Shown here: in pieces, positions 1 through 8,248 of the stretch
How the letters are laid out: the number at the start of each line of letters is the position of its first letter
How positions within the stretch are numbered: the stretch's first letter is position 1
Assembly (NCBI GenBank): GCA_027593305.1
Contig: JAQCJA010000035.1
Coordinates: 1-17,871 of the forward strand
Direction: 5' to 3'
Length of the DNA stretch: 17,871 bases
Source of the DNA: a bacterium
GTDB taxonomy: Bacteria; Latescibacterota; UBA2968; UBA8231
Made by a program: the position numbers and the translations under genes
Notes under the pieces: model-generated
Told to the model about the DNA's origin: nothing
The model's database searches: none
Seen by the model: only the letters and a program-made list of their open reading frames with translations

Positions 1-65
1 TCAATGATCTCCGGTCCACGGCGGCGGGCGCCGGCGTGCCCGGCGCTGGTCTTTTCGTTAGCCAT
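1..65 (-). CDS. N-terminus of an unidentified protein (partial, runs off the left edge)
   Basis: An ATG at 63-65 on the minus strand opens a frame that stays open to the window edge, giving only 21 residues, beginning MANEKTSAGHAGARRRGPEI. It starts three bases after the hemE stop codon, so it is very likely co-transcribed and translationally coupled to hemE. The visible residues are polar and basic, with no signal peptide or membrane segment, and are too few to assign a family. Another haem-pathway gene such as ferrochelatase is possible from context only; I see no residue evidence for it. Confidence 0.55.
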   Translation of the reverse strand, partial: MANEKTSAGHAGARRRGPEII

Positions 66-68
66 GGA

Positions 69-1103
69 TCACGTACCCGGGTGATGATTCTTGACGGTCT
101 CGACGAGGCGCACAACGCTGTCGTACGGCGTCTCGGGGTGTACGCCATGCCCCAGGTTGAAGATGTGTGGTTGTCCGTCGGTACGTTGCAGCAACTCACG
201 AACACCAGCCTCGACAACATCGGGCGCAGCGAACAGGGCGAGGGGATCGAAGTTGCCCTGCACGGGGCGGCCTGGCTTGCGTGCGAACAGATCAACAATA
301 TCTGTGCGCCAGTCGACACTGAGTACGTCAGCGCCGACACGATCCAGAGCGCTGACCAGGTGCGCGGCATCGTTGGCGTAGTAGATGGTTGGCACACCCA
401 GGCTCGACAGGTGCTGGAAAATCCGTTGCAGTCGCGGGAGTGCGATGGCCTCAAAGTCGGCCAGTGACAGAGCGCCGATCCAGGTGTCGAACAACTGCAG
501 TGCCTGTGCACCTGCCCGTACCTGCATGGACAGGTAGTCGATGGCAACATCCGTGAGCTTGTCGATGAGTGCCAGCGCTGTTGCGGGATTGGTGTGCAGC
601 AGTCGTCGCAGACCGGTGAATTCGCGCCCGCGCCCGCCGGTCTCGGCCATGTACGTCGCCAGCGTGAATGGGGAACCGGCAAAGCCGATCAGCGGCACCG
701 ACTCGGGCAACTGACCCCTGATGCGGCCGATGATGTCGGCCACATATGACAACTCGCTTTCGGCGTCGAAAGTGTGCAGGCGAGCGACATCCTCGGGTGT
801 GGAAACGTAGAACTCAAGAACCGGCCCGGGATCGAAGGTCACCGAGCAGCCCATGGGATCGACTGGTGTGAAAATGTCGGCGAACAGAATCGCGGCATCG
901 ACGCCAAGAAGCTCCACCGGCATGAGGGTCACTTCCGTGGCGATGGCGGGATCACGAAACATGAGCTCGATGCTGCCCACCTGCTCTTTGAGATCGCGGT
1001 ACGGCGCCAGGATGCGCCCGGCCTGGCGCATGAGCCAGACCGGGCGGCGAACTGTCGTTTTGCCGCGACACGCGGCGAGGAACAGCGGCTCTCTAGCGCT
1101 CAT
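69..1103 (-). CDS. hemE: Uroporphyrinogen decarboxylase
   Basis: HemE removes four acetate carboxyl groups from uroporphyrinogen III to give coproporphyrinogen III, a cytosolic step of haem synthesis. The 344-residue product has the usual length of the family. It carries the signature PVWLMRQAGR at residues 21-30, the conserved aspartate in ILFADIFTP (about 72-80), FAGSPFTLATY (141-151), and the C-terminal NLGHGVHPETP (316-326). The frame extends further upstream, but that part overlaps the previous gene and does not look like HemE. The ATG chosen here leaves a single base after the preceding stop codon (TAA at 1105-1107) and puts the family's normal N-terminus (REPLFLAACRG) at the start. It is the fourth gene of a minus-strand operon and is followed after three bases by another start codon. 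Its presence downstream of three genes unrelated to haem synthesis is unusual. Family assignment is secure. Confidence 0.97.
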   Translation of the reverse strand: MSAREPLFLAACRGKTTVRRPVWLMRQAGRILAPYRDLKEQVGSIELMFRDPAIATEVTLMPVELLGVDAAILFADIFTPVDPMGCSVTFDPGPVLEFYVSTPEDVARLHTFDAESELSYVADIIGRIRGQLPESVPLIGFAGSPFTLATYMAETGGRGREFTGLRRLLHTNPATALALIDKLTDVAIDYLSMQVRAGAQALQLFDTWIGALSLADFEAIALPRLQRIFQHLSSLGVPTIYYANDAAHLVSALDRVGADVLSVDWRTDIVDLFARKPGRPVQGNFDPLALFAAPDVVEAGVRELLQRTDGQPHIFNLGHGVHPETPYDSVVRLVETVKNHHPGT

Positions 1104-1104
1104 C

Positions 1105-2700
1105 TTACCAGTTGGGAGTGACCCCGAGGGATCGGTGATGGGTGACTCGCGACAGATCCCGAACGCGGATCCCTTCTTCCGGGAAATAGACGCATACGTA
1201 GTCGTTCTTTGCCGGCGTTGAAGCGGTCCAGTCGAGGGAAGCGCGCTGCAGATGCTCACCCATGACCAGCTCACCAACAATCATGTCATAAATCGACTCG
1301 ACCATTGTCCGGCGTCTGACAAGATGGGAGGGAATCGCCAGCGAGGTAGCCAGATATCGCAGGTACTGATTCTGCTCCATGTAGTTCTTGCCGAGACTTT
1401 CGCGTGGAGCTTCGGCGGAAATGATGGCCCAACCCGGTTCCGGAACCTCAATCGACATCATGCTGTCGTTGCGGTAGCGCATGAGGTCACGAATGTCGCC
1501 GAAGATGCCGATGTAGCGTTTGGCCATATTCTTCACCGTCAGCGGCAAAGTGCCACCTGAGGCAGCGTCGGCGCGTGTGATCCGCGGCATGAGGATGTAC
1601 TGCTTCTCCGCCGACTTGCTCGCACGCAATGCCGCCACGACACGATCATCGAGTCGAGCCCGCAGTTTCTGCTCGAGGAATGTGCGGTCCTGTGCGGGGA
1701 TGTCGATGTCGAGCCCTGCTGCAAGATCGTCAACGCTGACGACATGGTCGAAGATCGAGTAGACAGACTGAGTCGTCCTGGCAGCTTTTCCGGACAGGGA
1801 AGAATCGCGGGTCTTGTCATCGACGCTGCCGCCCTTCGCCGCCGTCGATGTGGCAGGGGCCGGGTTGGTTCGTTTTGAAGGCGCCGCTGTAGCGAATAGC
1901 TCATCGCTGCCGCCATCGTCGGGCAGCGAAGCCGACACGGCGGGGGAATCGACGCCGAAGTCTACCGCACGATCAGGCCCGTCTGCGTCGCGACCGAAGT
2001 CGACCGTGGAAGCAGGCTCATTGGCCGTGTCGTCATCACGGCCAAAGTCGATGACTGCATCAGGCGGAACTTCGTCGCGACCGAAGTCGACCGTGGAAGC
2101 AGGTTCATTGGCCGTGTCGTCATCACGGCCAAAGTCGATGACTGCATCAGGCTGGACTTCGTCGCGACCGAAATCAATGTGAACGACTGGGTCCTCATCG
2201 ACATCGGTGCGTCCCGTAAAGCCGGCGACTGCATCGGGCTGCACTTCGTCCCGGCCGAAATCAATGGGTCTGCCGGCGGCGTCATGGCTTTCACCACCTT
2301 CAGCGAACTCCTCGTCTTCATCGAAGAACAGACTGCCTGCATCGTCGGTTGCGGTGGTGTCACCGGGGTCACTGTCGGCAGGCAGGACAACCCCGCCATA
2401 TTCGGAGGATCCATCGTCCATGACGCGAGTGCCCAGATGGGCGATGAGGGTCCCGTGCCGTGCCAGGATCTCATCGATACGGTCCGCAAGATGCCCGTTG
2501 ACTTTGAAGTGGTTGCGGGCATGGTGGAAGGCGATGACTACGGAGCGTAGATCCTCGGTATCAAGCGTATCCTCGATCTGATCGAATGGCCCAATAAGTT
2601 CATCGACCCACTGCGTGGCAAGCAAGCGGTTCCCTGATCGCTTGATATGGTCCTCAAGAGACTGGATTTCCGCACGCAGTTGCTGGGCAATGTGGTCCAC
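1105..2700 (-). CDS. Unrecognised 531-residue protein with acidic DFGRD repeats
   Basis: I do not recognise this family. It starts with GTG, 15 bases after the preceding gene, behind a short purine-rich ACGAGG. Three parts are visible. Residues 1-95 look helical and globular (HIAQQLRAEIQSLEDHIKRS onward). Residues about 105-305 are acidic and low in complexity, with seven DFG-containing repeats between 145 and 252, then an Ala/Ser/Thr/Lys linker. Residues about 310-531 look folded, with MPRITRA near 371 and a C-terminal part containing ESIYDMIVG (468-476) and VCVYFPEEGIRV (502-513). That last part resembles the end of the neighbouring 438-residue protein. There is no signal peptide, membrane span or cysteine cluster, so it is probably cytoplasmic. 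It may be a scaffold or adaptor with a flexible acidic middle, but this is inference. The long frame without stops, the operon position and codon use like the neighbours support a real gene. Confidence 0.85.
   Translation of the reverse strand: MDHIAQQLRAEIQSLEDHIKRSGNRLLATQWVDELIGPFDQIEDTLDTEDLRSVVIAFHHARNHFKVNGHLADRIDEILARHGTLIAHLGTRVMDDGSSEYGGVVLPADSDPGDTTATDDAGSLFFDEDEEFAEGGESHDAAGRPIDFGRDEVQPDAVAGFTGRTDVDEDPVVHIDFGRDEVQPDAVIDFGRDDDTANEPASTVDFGRDEVPPDAVIDFGRDDDTANEPASTVDFGRDADGPDRAVDFGVDSPAVSASLPDDGGSDELFATAAPSKRTNPAPATSTAAKGGSVDDKTRDSSLSGKAARTTQSVYSIFDHVVSVDDLAAGLDIDIPAQDRTFLEQKLRARLDDRVVAALRASKSAEKQYILMPRITRADAASGGTLPLTVKNMAKRYIGIFGDIRDLMRYRNDSMMSIEVPEPGWAIISAEAPRESLGKNYMEQNQYLRYLATSLAIPSHLVRRRTMVESIYDMIVGELVMGEHLQRASLDWTASTPAKNDYVCVYFPEEGIRVRDLSRVTHHRSLGVTPNW
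1945..2268 (-). repeat. In-gene DFGRD repeat region with an 87-bp tandem duplication
   Basis: Inside the 531-residue gene, residues about 145-252 contain seven copies of a motif of the form (I/V)DFGRD, alternating between a longer unit (DDDTANEPAS) and a shorter one (EVQPDA or EVPPDA). At the DNA level two adjacent 87-bp units, 1991-2077 and 2078-2164, differ at only three positions by eye. The unit is 29 codons, so copy-number change keeps the frame. The near identity suggests a recent duplication. Confidence 0.9.
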
Positions 2701-2715
2701 AGAGCCTCGTAGCTT

Positions 2716-4032
2716 CTAGTCGCGCACTTGTTGGTCGAAGACGATGGCAGGAAAAACACCCGGCCAACGGGGTTTTCCAGGTCGCCAGTGTGGCAGACCA
2801 CGCTTACCGGATATGCGGATCTGTCCGGCCCGATAGTAGACGTGCACCTGCTTCTTGGAGGGCTCGTCCTTCTGCTGGTATGTCGTCCGCGTCAGGCTGT
2901 TGCAGTTGTCGAAGAATTCGGCCTCCATGGCAGCATTAGCAATGACGCGATCATAGACATCTTCAAGAACGGACTTTTGCCGCATGCCTTGAAGCGGCAG
3001 TTGGTTGGCTCTGGCATACAGGCCGAGACGTATCTTCGGTAGCTTGAAGGTGCAGTTCAGATATTGCCGATCCAGCAGTGCCCAGTGGCCCTCGGAGAAC
3101 GACTCCCGGTAGAACTGGAGCCCCGAGTACCAGAGACTCCGATCTGAAGAGCCGACAAACCGTGATGGCATACGGTCCTTCAGCTCACTGATCGAACAGG
3201 GGACTTCACCATCACCATGGGGCAGTTGCGCCGTGCGATAGAGAAGGACGTAGTCCCGCAATGCTCGCCGCAGGGGGCCCAACTGTTCGTTTTTTGCGTG
3301 CACGCTGAACTGCTCGATCTGCATCAGTCCATCCCAGACCCGTTCAAGTCGCTTTTCGGCGAGTTCATGTTCGCCGTCAGGCAACCGTCCACCGAGGATA
3401 CCGGCAAGACGGTCCAGATCGATCAAGCGTGGACCGAGAACCAGTCGCATACGCTCAATGAGGGGCCGTTCCAGGAATGGCCGGCGTCCCCCCGGGAGCT
3501 TCTCTTCCTGGCCCTCTTCCTGGTCCTCGACCGTCGCTTTACCGTCGGCAGGATCGGTGAGGCTGACGTCATCATCATCTTCGTCATCGTCATGGTCCTC
3601 ATCCTCCTCCTCCTCCTCGTCATCTTCGACGAACAGTTTGCGCTCACGCTTGACGGCGGCCAACTCCGTCTGCAGCTCTGTGATCAGCGTGAAGTCAACG
3701 GTCTCGCCGAGATCGTGACTGGCATCTTCAACCGTGGCAATGTCGTCGGCAATCTCGTCGCGCAATTCCTCGATCTGCTCGCGCTTCTCTATGATGCGCC
3801 CCACCGGATTCAGCAGATGCCGTAGCGTTACCAGCCGATCGACATAGGGCTTGACGGACATGGCGAGACGGTGGCCCAGGTCGGGTTCCTCGATCTCGAC
3901 GTCCTCATCGTCCTCTGCCAGACGCGTGATTCTTCGTGCCAGTGACAACACGCGCTCACGCAAAACCTTGCCGTCAACGACTGACGTCTCTGTGGTCTCT
4001 TCTTCGGCCACTGCGTTGTCGCGAGTCGGCAT
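2716..4032 (-). CDS. Unrecognised 438-residue protein with a 20-residue acidic tract
   Basis: I do not recognise this family. The frame could extend 90 codons upstream, but that would overlap the previous gene; the ATG chosen lies seven bases after its stop. Residues 20-130 are rich in Glu, Arg and Leu with heptad-like spacing (EKREQIEELRDEIADD near 82-97), suggesting coiled coil. Residues 136-155 are acidic except for one His. Residues about 180-275 look helical (ERPLIERMRLVLGPRLIDLD). The C-terminal part (about 285-410) includes SFSEGHWALLDRQYLN, EDVYDRVIA (357-365) and VHVYYRAGQIRIS (396-408), followed by a basic, Trp/Pro-rich tail. The ending resembles that of the downstream 531-residue protein, suggesting divergent paralogues or partners. 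No signal peptide or membrane span is seen. Function is unknown. Confidence 0.85.
   Translation of the reverse strand: MPTRDNAVAEEETTETSVVDGKVLRERVLSLARRITRLAEDDEDVEIEEPDLGHRLAMSVKPYVDRLVTLRHLLNPVGRIIEKREQIEELRDEIADDIATVEDASHDLGETVDFTLITELQTELAAVKRERKLFVEDDEEEEEDEDHDDDEDDDDVSLTDPADGKATVEDQEEGQEEKLPGGRRPFLERPLIERMRLVLGPRLIDLDRLAGILGGRLPDGEHELAEKRLERVWDGLMQIEQFSVHAKNEQLGPLRRALRDYVLLYRTAQLPHGDGEVPCSISELKDRMPSRFVGSSDRSLWYSGLQFYRESFSEGHWALLDRQYLNCTFKLPKIRLGLYARANQLPLQGMRQKSVLEDVYDRVIANAAMEAEFFDNCNSLTRTTYQQKDEPSKKQVHVYYRAGQIRISGKRGLPHWRPGKPRWPGVFPAIVFDQQVRD
3568..3627 (-). repeat. Acidic codon run (Glu/Asp triplet repeat) within a gene
   Basis: Twenty consecutive codons of the 438-residue gene (residues 136-155) encode 19 Asp or Glu residues and one His. 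On the plus strand this reads as runs of CTC, CAT and ATC triplets, including several consecutive CTC units near 3602-3616. Such a run could change length by slippage without breaking the frame. Confidence 0.85.
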
Positions 4033-4039
4033 GAGCGGA

Positions 4040-6847
4040 TCACTTGCCTGGTTCCACCATCCACTCCGGGAGGGTGATCCGGTATCGATACACGTCGTCC
4101 TGCGGTCGTATTGTGACCAGCCCGTCCGCACTACCTGCCGACAGTGACTCCGGCACGTCGACCTCATCGCGGTAGGCAAGAACGCGCAACGGCGGCATGC
4201 GCCGGCCTTTCCACAGCACAGCGGGATTGATCTCGATGGCATCGGTGCAGTCAAGGGGATAGACGTCGATGACCCAGCCTTCGTGGGTGAGCACGGCGGC
4301 ACCGTTGAGGTTCATGGCGCCAAGTGTCAGGCGCTGGCCGCGTGTGTCACAGTAGACGTATTCCCCACAGGTTGCGTAGTCGGTTCGTCCGGCACCCGTG
4401 TCTGCACTGTAGACGAGCAGGTCGCCTGGGCCTTGCGCAAGGAATGAGCCAGGAGGCAAGCGGTAATGGGTCTCCTCGTCGACCTCGATGGTCCAGTCCT
4501 CGTCCTTTGAGCCATTGATGTGCAATTGCAGACCGCTGCGGTACACGACCCGGACCTGGCTCAGTTCGTGAGCACCGGCAATGAGCGCCTCGGTTGTCGC
4601 CAGCAGATTTCCACCACGCTGATAATGGATGGACTCGACCGCCACACCCAGATAATGAGGCTGCAACTTGCGCAGCAGGTAGTAGGTCTTGGCGACTGCC
4701 GGCAGTCCCCAGAGTTCCAGATCGGGCAGCATCGCGGCATGACCGAATGCGAGGGTCGCCGCGATATACCGATCAAACCATGGGCTGCGGCTGTCCCGCT
4801 CATCGGCGGGTATGTCCGTGCCGAAGAACTCTTCAGGCGTACCGAGACCGGCGTTGATGTGGCCCTTCCTTGCCTCGTGCAAGGCGAAATCGACGAGCAG
4901 CGGCTTGTCAGCCGGGCGATCTCCCAGAATACGTGCTACGCAGCCACTCAGCAGGCCGTCGTAGAGCCAGTGATTGCCGCCGTCTCCGACCACGGGTACG
5001 CGACCATTGGCCGCCAGAGATGCCAGCAGACCCTGTTCGGCGCGCATCGTACCGGAAAAGCTGGCGGGTGAGGCAGTATCAGAGTCGACGCGATTCCATG
5101 GTGGCGTAGCCGCATGGTCGCCAAGAAATACGGAACTGGCGCCGTAGATATCGATGAGGCGCTCGATACACGCATGCGCGACACTGGCGGCGCGGCTGGG
5201 CTTGAGCAGGTAGCGCCCGGGGCCGGTTGCGACGAATTCTCCGTCCTCACCAAGTGCAACCAGATCGGAGGACCATGCCTTGTCGTGTGGGCTGATGCTG
5301 CGCAGCGAAGCGTGCAGGCCGTATTCGTAGCCGAGGTCCTTTATCGCTTCGAGGTACTCATGAAAGGCATCGTCGCCACCTTTGGCGGCGGCGCCGACGG
5401 TGTCGAGCGCGGGAACTCCACCCGTACCGTCATGCCACGTCGTCTCCGGGTGCAGAACAAGGAGATCGTTGAGACCGACCTGGCGGAACATGCGCAGCCG
5501 CTCGTAGGCTTCGACGTAGGCTTCCTCGCCGGCGGCCATGTCCGGCAGGCGACACCATACCCGTTCTGCCGAGACAGGGGTCGGGAGATGGTCCATGGGA
5601 ACAGGCCGCGACGGCAATACTTCCTCGAAACGACGGGATACCGTCAACACCCAACGGTCGCGCAGGGCGACGCTGCGGCCATCGGATGCCGGACGGTATC
5701 GACTGCCACCGTTGAGATGCATGACCTGATCGTCTTCACCCGGCACACCGTGCATGGATGAGGCTCTGGAGTGATACCAGTCGAGGTAGCTGGAGATGAA
5801 CACACCCGCCGTCGACAGGATCAGGGGCTGTGCATCGCCGAGGTTGAAGTAGGGAACGTGAATGAGTCGCGGGTGGATGGCACCCGACACATATCCCAGA
5901 TCGATGCCGGCTGCTTTGCCAGGACCACCCTCGATCTCGACCTGCAGGGACTTGCCCCTGATTCGCAGACGGTAGAGGAAATCAGCCAGTTCGTTGCCCC
6001 GACGGAACTGCCAGCGCGCCTCAATCGCGTCACCGACCTGCTCGCAGGAGACGAAATGCCTGGCGATCTCTTCGTCGGCAGCCGACCACTGCGTGCCCTC
6101 CATGAACACCAGAATGCCACCATCTTCGGCCAGCTTGATGGCGTCCCCATTGTTGATCTCTACTTCGAAGTCTGAAAGACTCCCCTCGATCGGAGTGTAG
6201 ATGTAACGCACCACCGCCGACAGAGAACGAGCCTCAAGGATGTAGGAAATCCCGTCTTTCTCGATTGAATTGGTAACATCCTCTTCGACGAACGGCAACA
6301 TCGAAGGATCGGCGCCATAGGGGGATGGAAGTTCGGTTGCCGGTTCCATCGCCGTGGCGATCGTTTCGAAAGCAACGGTCCTGAGCAGCAGCGGAGCGAT
6401 CGACGGGTGGTTGAGGGCTCTGGCCGCAAGCCCGATGATACTGCGGCCACCGGGGAGTGTGTGACGCAGAATATGCATGCCCGTGAAGTCGAGAGGGCCG
6501 AGATGCAGTTCCTCGCCGCCGTTGAGTTGTGCGAACAGTTCGCCGGCGGGCCCTGATTCGTCGAAGATGGGTGCTTCGATCGTCACCTGCAGGGCACCGG
6601 CATTGGCAGGCACGGGGATCGGTGCCGGTGCGGAAACGATCAACTCACCGGCGCCGGCGAAGGTGATGAGGAGACCCCCGTCGTCGTTGCCAGCGGCGTT
6701 GCCTGCAAGTCCCTCGTGGAACGTGACCTGCCAGTCAGAGAGATCGGGAAGGACAGATATGCGGGGATCGGTGTCGGGTCCCGCTGCGAGAACCGACTCG
6801 GAGATGGGCTCCACAGCCGTCTCCTCGCCAACTTGAGAAACGGTCAT
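4040..6847 (-). CDS. Large glycoside-hydrolase-like protein, probably cytoplasmic
   Basis: This 935-residue protein has the look of a multidomain glycoside hydrolase, but I cannot name its family with certainty. From N to C: a beta-rich region (about 30-165), a second beta-rich region (185-415) with the Trp/Tyr/Gly pattern of a sugar-hydrolase supersandwich, a probable TIM barrel (425-720), and a C-terminal beta domain (735-930). Barrel-like strand ends are VGLNDLLVLHPETTWHDG (457-474), YEYGLHASLRSISPHD (507-522) and SSVFLGDHAATPPW (571-584). Asp577 in the last is a plausible catalytic residue. The layout recalls GH101/GH129-like enzymes and related uncharacterised families. There is no signal peptide, so it would act inside the cell unless exported unusually. 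The ATG follows AGAGGAAG at suitable spacing and a good promoter. It is the first gene of the operon ending in hemE. Substrate unknown. Confidence 0.8.
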   Translation of the reverse strand: MTVSQVGEETAVEPISESVLAAGPDTDPRISVLPDLSDWQVTFHEGLAGNAAGNDDGGLLITFAGAGELIVSAPAPIPVPANAGALQVTIEAPIFDESGPAGELFAQLNGGEELHLGPLDFTGMHILRHTLPGGRSIIGLAARALNHPSIAPLLLRTVAFETIATAMEPATELPSPYGADPSMLPFVEEDVTNSIEKDGISYILEARSLSAVVRYIYTPIEGSLSDFEVEINNGDAIKLAEDGGILVFMEGTQWSAADEEIARHFVSCEQVGDAIEARWQFRRGNELADFLYRLRIRGKSLQVEIEGGPGKAAGIDLGYVSGAIHPRLIHVPYFNLGDAQPLILSTAGVFISSYLDWYHSRASSMHGVPGEDDQVMHLNGGSRYRPASDGRSVALRDRWVLTVSRRFEEVLPSRPVPMDHLPTPVSAERVWCRLPDMAAGEEAYVEAYERLRMFRQVGLNDLLVLHPETTWHDGTGGVPALDTVGAAAKGGDDAFHEYLEAIKDLGYEYGLHASLRSISPHDKAWSSDLVALGEDGEFVATGPGRYLLKPSRAASVAHACIERLIDIYGASSVFLGDHAATPPWNRVDSDTASPASFSGTMRAEQGLLASLAANGRVPVVGDGGNHWLYDGLLSGCVARILGDRPADKPLLVDFALHEARKGHINAGLGTPEEFFGTDIPADERDSRSPWFDRYIAATLAFGHAAMLPDLELWGLPAVAKTYYLLRKLQPHYLGVAVESIHYQRGGNLLATTEALIAGAHELSQVRVVYRSGLQLHINGSKDEDWTIEVDEETHYRLPPGSFLAQGPGDLLVYSADTGAGRTDYATCGEYVYCDTRGQRLTLGAMNLNGAAVLTHEGWVIDVYPLDCTDAIEINPAVLWKGRRMPPLRVLAYRDEVDVPESLSAGSADGLVTIRPQDDVYRYRITLPEWMVEPGK

Positions 6848-6907
6848 ACACTTCCTCTGAATTCGGGAGTTCCGCGAACTGTATATTCCAGTAAATAGAG
6901 ACCGAAC

Positions 6908-6936
6908 AAGATAGCCGGTACCCCGAGGAGTGTCAA
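6908..6936 (-). promoter_or_regulatory. Sigma-70-type promoter of the minus-strand hemE operon
   Basis: On the minus strand a perfect TTGACA (6931-6936) is followed after 17 bases by TATCTT (6908-6913), matching four of six bases of the -10 consensus. The inferred transcription start lies near 6901, giving a leader of about 50 bases before the ATG at 6847, with AGAGGAAG as ribosome binding site. It sits in the 156-base gap between divergent genes. Nothing else in that gap stood out except an isolated TATAAA at 6973-6978. Confidence 0.7.
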
Positions 6937-7003
6937 GGCGGATTCAGCCTGTACGGTCCTCGCTGCACTGTTTATAAACCACGTAAAAACAAACGGATAT
7001 ACG

Positions 7004-8248
7004 ATGACGCAGGAGTTCAGCCAGACCCTGGTTGTTGGTGGAGGGCCCGCTGGCATGATGGCGGCCATTCAGGCCGCTGAAGCGGGTCGGGGCAAGGTTG
7101 TGCTGCTGGAGGGTGGCGCGGCACTGGGGCGCAAGATTCTCATTTCGGGCAATGGGCGCTGCAATCTGCTCAATGTGGATGGTGATGACCCATCACACTA
7201 CCATGGCAGTCAACCGCGATTCGTCCGGCCCGCCCTGATGGCGTTTCCCGTGCAGGAGACGTTGCGCTTTTTCACCGAGCTTGGCATCGAGACGAAACAG
7301 GAGAAGCGGGGGCGCCTGTTCCCAATGTCCGACGAGGCCAGATCCGTTGTCGAGGTCCTCGTGGACCGTCTTGCCACAGCCGGTGTCGAGGTCCACACAG
7401 GGGCTCGGGTCGACCGACTGCAGCAACTCGACACTGGTGGGTTCGCAGTCAGTACGTCTGCTGGCGTCCGCCACGAGGCGGCGCAGGTTGTCGTCAGTTC
7501 GGGTGGTGTGAGCGTGCCAAAGCTCGGTGCCGATGACAGTGGTATGGCCCTCGTGGAGGCACTGGGCCACACGCGGACCGCTCTGTATCCGGGCCTTGTT
7601 GCCCTCGAAAGCTCCGACCCGTGGGTGCGGCGCATGCAGGGCGTACGGGCCTGGGCCCGAGTGCAGGCCCAGCCCGGCAAGGCGACCATTGTTGATACGG
7701 ACGATCTGCTCTTCACCAAGTATGGTGTCTCCGGATTCACCATTCTCAACCTGAGCGCGCGTGTTGTTCGTCATCTTCGCGAAACGGGCCCCCTTGAGTT
7801 GACGGTCGCCTTGCTTCCAGAGCACTCCACCGAAGCTGCCAGTGAACTCCTGCAGCAAAGGTGGGATCGTCACCCGCATCGGAATCTGGCGTTGAGCCTT
7901 GCCGGATTGCTGCATGCCAAGATCGCCCGGGCACTGCTCGACAAGGCCGGACTTGATGCCGAAATGCTGGTTGCAGCCGTCACGAAGCAGCAGCGCTGGG
8001 ATCTGGCCCAGCTGCTCACGGCGTGGACCATCTGTGTTACGGGGCCGCGGGATTTCGACCATGCTGAAGTGACCATCGGCGGCATCCGCACCGACGAGAT
8101 CGATCCGCACACGCTGCAGTCCTACCTCGTGCCGGGACTGCATTTCGCGGGAGAGATGGTCGATGTTCACGGCGATCTCGGGGGATACAATTTTCAGTGG
8201 GCGTGGTCGAGCGGATACCTGGCCGGGTGCCAGGCTACGGCGCGTTGA
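7004..8248 (+). CDS. HI0933/BaiN (YhiN)-type FAD-dependent oxidoreductase
   Basis: The 414-residue product belongs to the HI0933-like flavoprotein family, which includes YhiN and BaiN and is often annotated as aminoacetone oxidase family. The N-terminal FAD-binding Rossmann motif VVGGGPAGMMAA is at residues 10-21. The family hallmark GRKILISGNGRCNLLN is at 42-57. The C-terminal FAD-contacting GLHFAGEMVDVHGDLGGYNF begins at 378 and continues into QWAWSSG. Length is normal. The reaction is uncertain: BaiN reduces bile-acid intermediates in gut bacteria, but most relatives have no known substrate, so that activity should not be assumed. The start ATG gives an N-terminus placing the FAD motif where expected; the ribosome site is weak. 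It is transcribed divergently from the minus-strand operon. Family certain, function uncertain. Confidence 0.93.
   Translation: MTQEFSQTLVVGGGPAGMMAAIQAAEAGRGKVVLLEGGAALGRKILISGNGRCNLLNVDGDDPSHYHGSQPRFVRPALMAFPVQETLRFFTELGIETKQEKRGRLFPMSDEARSVVEVLVDRLATAGVEVHTGARVDRLQQLDTGGFAVSTSAGVRHEAAQVVVSSGGVSVPKLGADDSGMALVEALGHTRTALYPGLVALESSDPWVRRMQGVRAWARVQAQPGKATIVDTDDLLFTKYGVSGFTILNLSARVVRHLRETGPLELTVALLPEHSTEAASELLQQRWDRHPHRNLALSLAGLLHAKIARALLDKAGLDAEMLVAAVTKQQRWDLAQLLTAWTICVTGPRDFDHAEVTIGGIRTDEIDPHTLQSYLVPGLHFAGEMVDVHGDLGGYNFQWAWSSGYLAGCQATAR

Noticed and set aside
3458..3718. Serine-rich plus-strand frame opposite the acidic tract
   Set aside because: It is the antisense reading of the Glu/Asp triplet run; poly-serine is the expected artefact.
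6973..6978. TATAAA as a -10 box for the flavoprotein gene
   Set aside because: No acceptable -35 element lies 16-18 bases upstream, so it is not supported as a promoter by itself.
6844..7068. Minus-strand 74-residue frame with two hydrophobic stretches ending in an ATGA overlap with the 935-residue gene
   Set aside because: Its only ATG starts lie inside the antisense of the flavoprotein gene, it runs through the strong promoter at 6908-6936, and its third codon positions are AT-rich unlike the neighbours. The overlap is probably chance.
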